Of a stretch of 64,000 bases of DNA, positions 59,474 through 64,000 are shown one piece after another. The notes below the pieces were generated by a model. The model was given only the letters and a program-made list of their open reading frames with translations, made no database searches and was not told the DNA's origin. A program made the position numbers and the translations under genes. Each line of letters opens with the position of its first letter. Positions within the stretch are counted from its first letter, which is position 1. The DNA comes from Cognatiyoonia koreensis (lineage in GTDB: Bacteria; Pseudomonadota; Alphaproteobacteria; Rhodobacterales; Rhodobacteraceae): positions 868,001 to 932,000 of the forward strand of contig NZ_FOIZ01000002.1 in the NCBI RefSeq assembly GCF_900109295.1, read 5' to 3'.

Positions 59474-59726
59474 TTTCCTTTCGTTCCTCTAACCCGGCAT
59501 CATCAAAGACGCCCAGCACATTCAACAATTGCCAGCCATCCGAAGCCAGACGACCTTCAAGCTGCTGTTCGGCAGACTGGACAGAACAGTCACCGTCCAC
59601 TTCGGCAACGCCGTAATGTAGCCGTAGCGGATCATCCTGCTTTGCCTTGTAGTCCGCGTAACAGGCCGCTTGGGCGGCGCTGCAGGTGATCATCAGGATC
59701 ATGGTAAGGAATGAAAGTTTCTTCAT
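59445..59726 (-). CDS. Small secreted protein
   Basis: A 93-aa protein with a signal peptide (MKKLSFLTMILMITCSAAQA) and a 73-residue mature part (ACYADYKAKQDDPLRLHYGV, two cysteines) with no recognised family. It is encoded just ahead of, and overlaps, the membrane-anchored winged-helix gene, so it may take part in the signal which that protein senses. Periplasmic location is inferred from the signal peptide. Confidence 0.7.
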   Translation of the reverse strand: MKKLSFLTMILMITCSAAQAACYADYKAKQDDPLRLHYGVAEVDGDCSVQSAEQQLEGRLASDGWQLLNVLGVFDDAGLEERKESAGEYYLRY

Positions 59727-59874
59727 ATCTGCATGTGTCCGGCTTTCGGCCTGATATTCAATATCGAAACACGTTAGCGCGCCTGCAATCGCATAACCAT
59801 CCCCCGTTATTGTCTGGCGCAGTCCATCGCATCCAATCTTTGTTCATCACCACGAACCTGGAAAGGGAAATACG

Positions 59875-60375
59875 ATGTTCAAGACACTGACCGCGGGTCT
59901 GATGGCCCTGACACTCACCTTTACAAGCGCAACATCCGTGCAGGCCCAAGGCCTGACAGAGGAAGATGTGGGCAAGCTGATCTTTGGCCTTCTGGCGACA
60001 GCGGCTATCGCGACGGCGATCAAGAACAATCAGGATGACCGTGCAGACCGACCGAACACGCACCAACCGCGCGTCGAACGGCGTCAACCGAAACCACGCG
60101 GCGTGATACCCGAACGGCGCAACCCCCGTCACGAACGCCAGCCAAATCGTCGCAATGAAGCACGCACCGTGTTGCCACGTGCTTGCCTCGACAACTTCGA
60201 AGGCCGCTTCGGTACGCAGCGGATGTTGAACCGCCGGTGCCTGACCCGCAATTTCGCTTATGCCAATGATCTGCCGCGCCGCTGCGAGGTGCGTGTCTTC
60301 ACCAACCGCGGACCGCGCAATGGTTTTGATCCGCAATGCCTGCGCCAGCAAGGTTACAGCATTTCGCGCCGCTGA
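59875..60375 (+). CDS. Secreted arginine-rich protein
   Basis: A 166-aa protein with a signal peptide (MFKTLTAGLMALTLTFTSAT, cleavage after VQA). A short hydrophobic helix (LIFGLLATAAIATAIKN) is followed by a very basic Arg/Pro/Asn-rich stretch (residues 60-100) and a C-terminal segment with four cysteines (ACLDNF, RRCLTRNF, RRCEVRVF, PQCLRQQGY). No known function; similar small proteins occur in Rhodobacteraceae. A GGAAAGGG lies before the ATG. Confidence 0.75.
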   Translation: MFKTLTAGLMALTLTFTSATSVQAQGLTEEDVGKLIFGLLATAAIATAIKNNQDDRADRPNTHQPRVERRQPKPRGVIPERRNPRHERQPNRRNEARTVLPRACLDNFEGRFGTQRMLNRRCLTRNFAYANDLPRRCEVRVFTNRGPRNGFDPQCLRQQGYSISRR

Positions 60376-60502
60376 TATCGTTTTGACAGGATGGCTGGTC
60401 CCCTTTGGCATCTTGTCGACCTGCGGGGCAAAGGGTTCGGATATCACCCTTTGCCCTGCCTTTTTGCTTGAAGCGAATGGTTGCATCTGGTTTCGACCTG
60501 GT

Positions 60503-61139
60503 ATGAAACAGCCCGAACCAGATTTCGAATTCGAGACAAACGCCTACAAGCATGGTTTTCTTGCAGTCTGTGGTGTGGATGAGGTCGGACGCGGGCCGCT
60601 GGCCGGACCCGTGACCGCTGCTGCGGTAATCCTCGATCCCGCAAATATCCCGGAAGGATTGAACGACAGCAAAAAGCTGTCCGTGAAGAAACGCGAAGCG
60701 CTGTTTGACTTGTTGATGATCCAGGCGCATGTCGCGATCGGAGAGGCGTCCGTCGCCGAAATCGACGAGCACAACATCCTGCGCGCATCGCATATGGCGA
60801 TGGTCAGGGCGATCGCAGGATTGAAGACCAGAGCTGACTACGCCCTGATTGACGGCAACCAGACGCCGCGCGGGCTGACGATCAGATCAGAGACTCTGGT
60901 GAAAGGAGACAGCCGCTCTCTGAGCATTGCGGCGGCCTCAATTGTGGCAAAAGTTTGGCGTGACAGATTGATGGTGACTCTCTCGCAACAATATCCGCAC
61001 TACGGTTGGGAGACGAACGCAGGCTACGGCACAAAAGTTCATCAAGAGGGACTCAAAAGCCACGGTGTAACTCCACATCATCGACGTTCCTTCGCCCCCA
61101 TACACAACATGTTGTGGCAAGAGAAAAACTTAAGCCGTT

Positions 61140-61141
<2 letters not shown>
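60503..61141 (+). CDS. rnhB: Ribonuclease HII
   Basis: A 212-aa enzyme: AVCGVDEVGRGPLAGPVTAA (DEVGRG active site), LNDSKKLSVKKRE, LIDGNQTPRG, and SIAAASIVAKVWRDRLM. It cuts RNA in DNA-RNA hybrids. The ATG at 60503 gives normal length; the frame is open further upstream through the preceding gene. It lies directly before ccrM, an order seen in many Rhodobacteraceae. Confidence 0.94.
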
Positions 61142-62339
<1,198 letters not shown>

Positions 62340-62408
62340 CACGGGAATACCGCCGGTGCCTGTGGCCCGCTTGTCCCAACGAGGACAAGACCACTCGCAC
62401 ATAACTTC

Positions 62409-62434
62409 ACCCCGCCCTTGTGGCGGGGTTTTTT
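62409..62434 (+). terminator. Rho-independent terminator after ccrM
   Basis: CCCCGCC (62410-62416) and GGCGGGG (62422-62428) form a perfect stem with a 5-base loop, followed by six T. It should end the ccrM transcript ahead of the cytochrome gene. Confidence 0.92.
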
Positions 62435-62536
62435 CTGTTGGCGCGGCGACGCGAGTGGCCACTCATTGATATTCCTCAAACGGCCCAGCGGCCGGCCAAT
62501 TATACTACTCACATTAAGCCAGCAAAGGAGAAAGGG

Positions 62537-62941
62537 ATGAAAGACATTCGTCTAGGTAACGGGATTGCGGCTGTTCTCTTGGTCGTATCAGGATCGGTCG
62601 CCTTCGCGGACAGCGAATTGGGCGCAAATACCTATAATCAGTACTGTGCCACCTGCCACGGCGCGTCCGGCATGGGGGATGGTCCGTTGACTGAACACAT
62701 GCTGATCAATGTGCCGGACTTGACACAGCTCGCGGCTGATAACCAAGGGGACTTCCCGCTACTTCGGGTCATGCACATCATTGATGGGCGAACCGGTTTA
62801 CGTGGCCATGGCGGGCCAATGCCTGTTTATGGCGCGCTGTTTGACGAGGATGCGGATGAAAGAGCCTATGGCTCGGTATTCTATACGCACGCCAAGATTC
62901 TGTCGTTGACGCGCTATCTCGAAAGCATTCAAGCCGAATGA
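62537..62941 (+). CDS. Periplasmic c-type cytochrome
   Basis: A 134-aa protein with a signal peptide (about 24 residues, ending VAFA) and one haem-binding motif, YCATCHG. A Met in GGPMPVYG could be the sixth ligand. It resembles small class I cytochromes. The start at 62537 has AAAGGAGAAAGG ahead of it; upstream frame runs through the terminator. It is convergent with the alkB-like gene. Electron partner unknown. Confidence 0.88.
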   Translation: MKDIRLGNGIAAVLLVVSGSVAFADSELGANTYNQYCATCHGASGMGDGPLTEHMLINVPDLTQLAADNQGDFPLLRVMHIIDGRTGLRGHGGPMPVYGALFDEDADERAYGSVFYTHAKILSLTRYLESIQAE

Positions 62942-62966
62942 TATTAGTAGGGTTCGTCGAACCCGG

Positions 62967-64000
62967 CTATCGCGGCATCGGGTTTGTGCCGTTCTTGTAA
63001 GGCGTCCAGTCTTCGATCTCCGGATAATAGCGCGCGCGCCACGCTTGCACACGCGGGTTCATCATCCGCCGCCATAGCGTGGGCGACACCGCGACCATTG
63101 TCATGACCGGATAGCCATAGGGCAGTTGCGGCGCGTCATTTTCTTCGTAGGTCTGCAAAAGCGGGAATCGCCGATCGGGTTTGTAATGATGGTCAGAATG
63201 CCGCTGCAGATTGATCAGCAACCAGTTCGATGCCCGGAACGAGGTATTCCACGAATGGCGCGGAAGGACATGTTCGTACTTGCCGTCACCAAGATGCTTT
63301 CGTGTCAGGCCGTAGTGTTCGATGTAATTCACCAGTTCCAGCTGGAAGAACGCCCAAAAAGCCTGCGTGGCAAAAAGGATCACGCCCCACCAGCCACCAA
63401 TGGCGGCTGCTACGGTAATGAACCCAAGCTGAAGCGCCCAATATCGCCAGAAGGGATTGGATAAATCCGTCCAAGGCTTGTTTTTTCGCGCCAGCATCGC
63501 TTTCTCGGCCTCGAAAGATGACACAAGGGATTCCTTCAGAACGCGCGGAAAAAATCGCCAGAAATGTTCATTGTAGCGGGCTGTCACCGGATCCTTTGGT
63601 GTGGCGACATAGCGATGATGCACCAGCAAATGCTCAGACCGGAAATGAGAATAAAGCACCGACGCGAGCAGTATATCGGCAAGCCAGCGTTCCAGCTTTG
63701 GTTTTTGATGCATCAATTCATGGCTGTAATTGATACCGATGGTTCCAGAAATGACGCCGATGCCTGCAAACAAGGCCCATTCTTCCCAGCCTGCCAGATG
63801 ATCGGTGTTCACAACGTAAATCATGATGCTCAACATCGTCAGGATCTGCACCGGTGCCCAAATGATGGTGATCGCCTTGTACCAGAACAGTTCCGCTTCG
63901 GCGGTCTGTGGATCGGCGTTGTCTTTGTTCAGGCCAATCAGCAGATCGAGGAACGAGAAAAGATACCAGGTCAGCACAGGCATAAACAGAAGCGTCCAGC
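62967..64000 (-). CDS. alkB: Alkane 1-monooxygenase / fatty acid desaturase family protein (partial)
   Basis: A membrane di-iron hydroxylase; the 5' end lies beyond base 64000, since the frame is open to the edge and early membrane spans are missing. His motifs INYSHELMHQK, SEHLLVHHRY and NLQRHSDHHYKPDRRF match AlkB-type enzymes, with the second His cluster RSEHLLVHHRYVATPKDP. It would hydroxylate the terminal carbon of alkanes with electrons from rubredoxin. HELMH replaces the common HELGH. The substrate may be another hydrocarbon. Confidence 0.87.
   Translation of the reverse strand, partial: WTLLFMPVLTWYLFSFLDLLIGLNKDNADPQTAEAELFWYKAITIIWAPVQILTMLSIMIYVVNTDHLAGWEEWALFAGIGVISGTIGINYSHELMHQKPKLERWLADILLASVLYSHFRSEHLLVHHRYVATPKDPVTARYNEHFWRFFPRVLKESLVSSFEAEKAMLARKNKPWTDLSNPFWRYWALQLGFITVAAAIGGWWGVILFATQAFWAFFQLELVNYIEHYGLTRKHLGDGKYEHVLPRHSWNTSFRASNWLLINLQRHSDHHYKPDRRFPLLQTYEENDAPQLPYGYPVMTMVAVSPTLWRRMMNPRVQAWRARYYPEIEDWTPYKNGTNPMPR

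Overview
The window is a chromosomal segment of an alphaproteobacterium, most probably a marine member of the Rhodobacteraceae (roseobacter group). Supporting signs are a CcrM GANTC methyltransferase with GANTC sites in front of it, a GTTC-N7-GTTC LexA box before an imuA-imuB-dnaE2 cassette, a rhizobial/roseobacter-type glycerol ABC transporter, an AlkB-type hydroxylase, and dense gene packing with ATGA start/stop overlaps. No ribosomal RNA or CRISPR array was seen; one tRNA gene is present.

Layout from left to right. 1-7.7 kb: two divergent surface-polysaccharide operons (GT4, epimerase, Gfo/Idh/MocA oxidoreductase and GT2 on the minus strand; GT2-GtrA, GT39-like and sulfotransferase on the plus strand). 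7.7-8.3 kb: gene-free, possibly with a gene relic. 8.3-14.2 kb: a glycerol ABC transporter operon in the order V-S-T-P-Q-U. 14.2-15.8 kb: a BlaI-like repressor with an M56 (BlaR1-like) peptidase and a palindromic operator inside the promoter. 15.8-21.3 kb: a reactive-sulfur module on the minus strand (DUF2892 protein, Crp/Fnr regulator, MBL-fold hydrolase, DUF442-SQR fusion, SulP transporter), with the same GTGACNTTGTCAC palindrome in front of both of its transcription units. 21.4-27 kb: nucleotide-sugar genes gmd, an fcl/colC-like gene and a colD-like gene that suggest GDP-colitose, facing a two-domain glycosyltransferase. 27-29.3 kb and 36-38.2 kb: two PAS-GGDEF-EAL proteins. 29.4-34.9 kb: the SOS mutagenesis cassette. 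35-35.8 kb: a BKACE-family enzyme. 38.2-39.2 kb: a LacI regulator.

39,342-51,882 is a 12.5-kb integrative element inserted into the 3' end of tRNA-Arg(CCT). A 47-bp direct repeat marks both ends and a tyrosine integrase lies beside the right end. It carries a mobilization module (HTH protein, MobC, relaxase, and two genes nested in the relaxase gene) and cargo: an unknown three-gene operon, a HigA-like antitoxin without a normal HigB, and a four-gene operon coding for a small glycine-rich protein, a PfkB/deoxyribosyltransferase fusion, a QueC-like enzyme and an OGG/EndoIII-like helix-hairpin-helix protein. Further right are an HNH endonuclease, a small membrane protein, an XRE regulator, an excisionase and the integrase. 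The QueC plus OGG-like pairing recalls ancillary genes of type IV CBASS, but no CD-NTase is present. This operon is my leading candidate for a little-described system.

52-58.7 kb: uronate catabolism (uxaC, kduI, kduD, uxuB, uxuA, GntR regulator), with a chimeric relic of a TRAP binding protein joined to a cupin, which suggests the transporter was deleted. 58.7-64 kb: a membrane-anchored winged-helix protein, small secreted proteins, rnhB, ccrM, a terminator, a cytochrome c and a partial alkB-like hydroxylase.

Gene functions rest on motif recognition by eye, without database searches. Starts were chosen from overlaps, ribosome-binding sites and family lengths.
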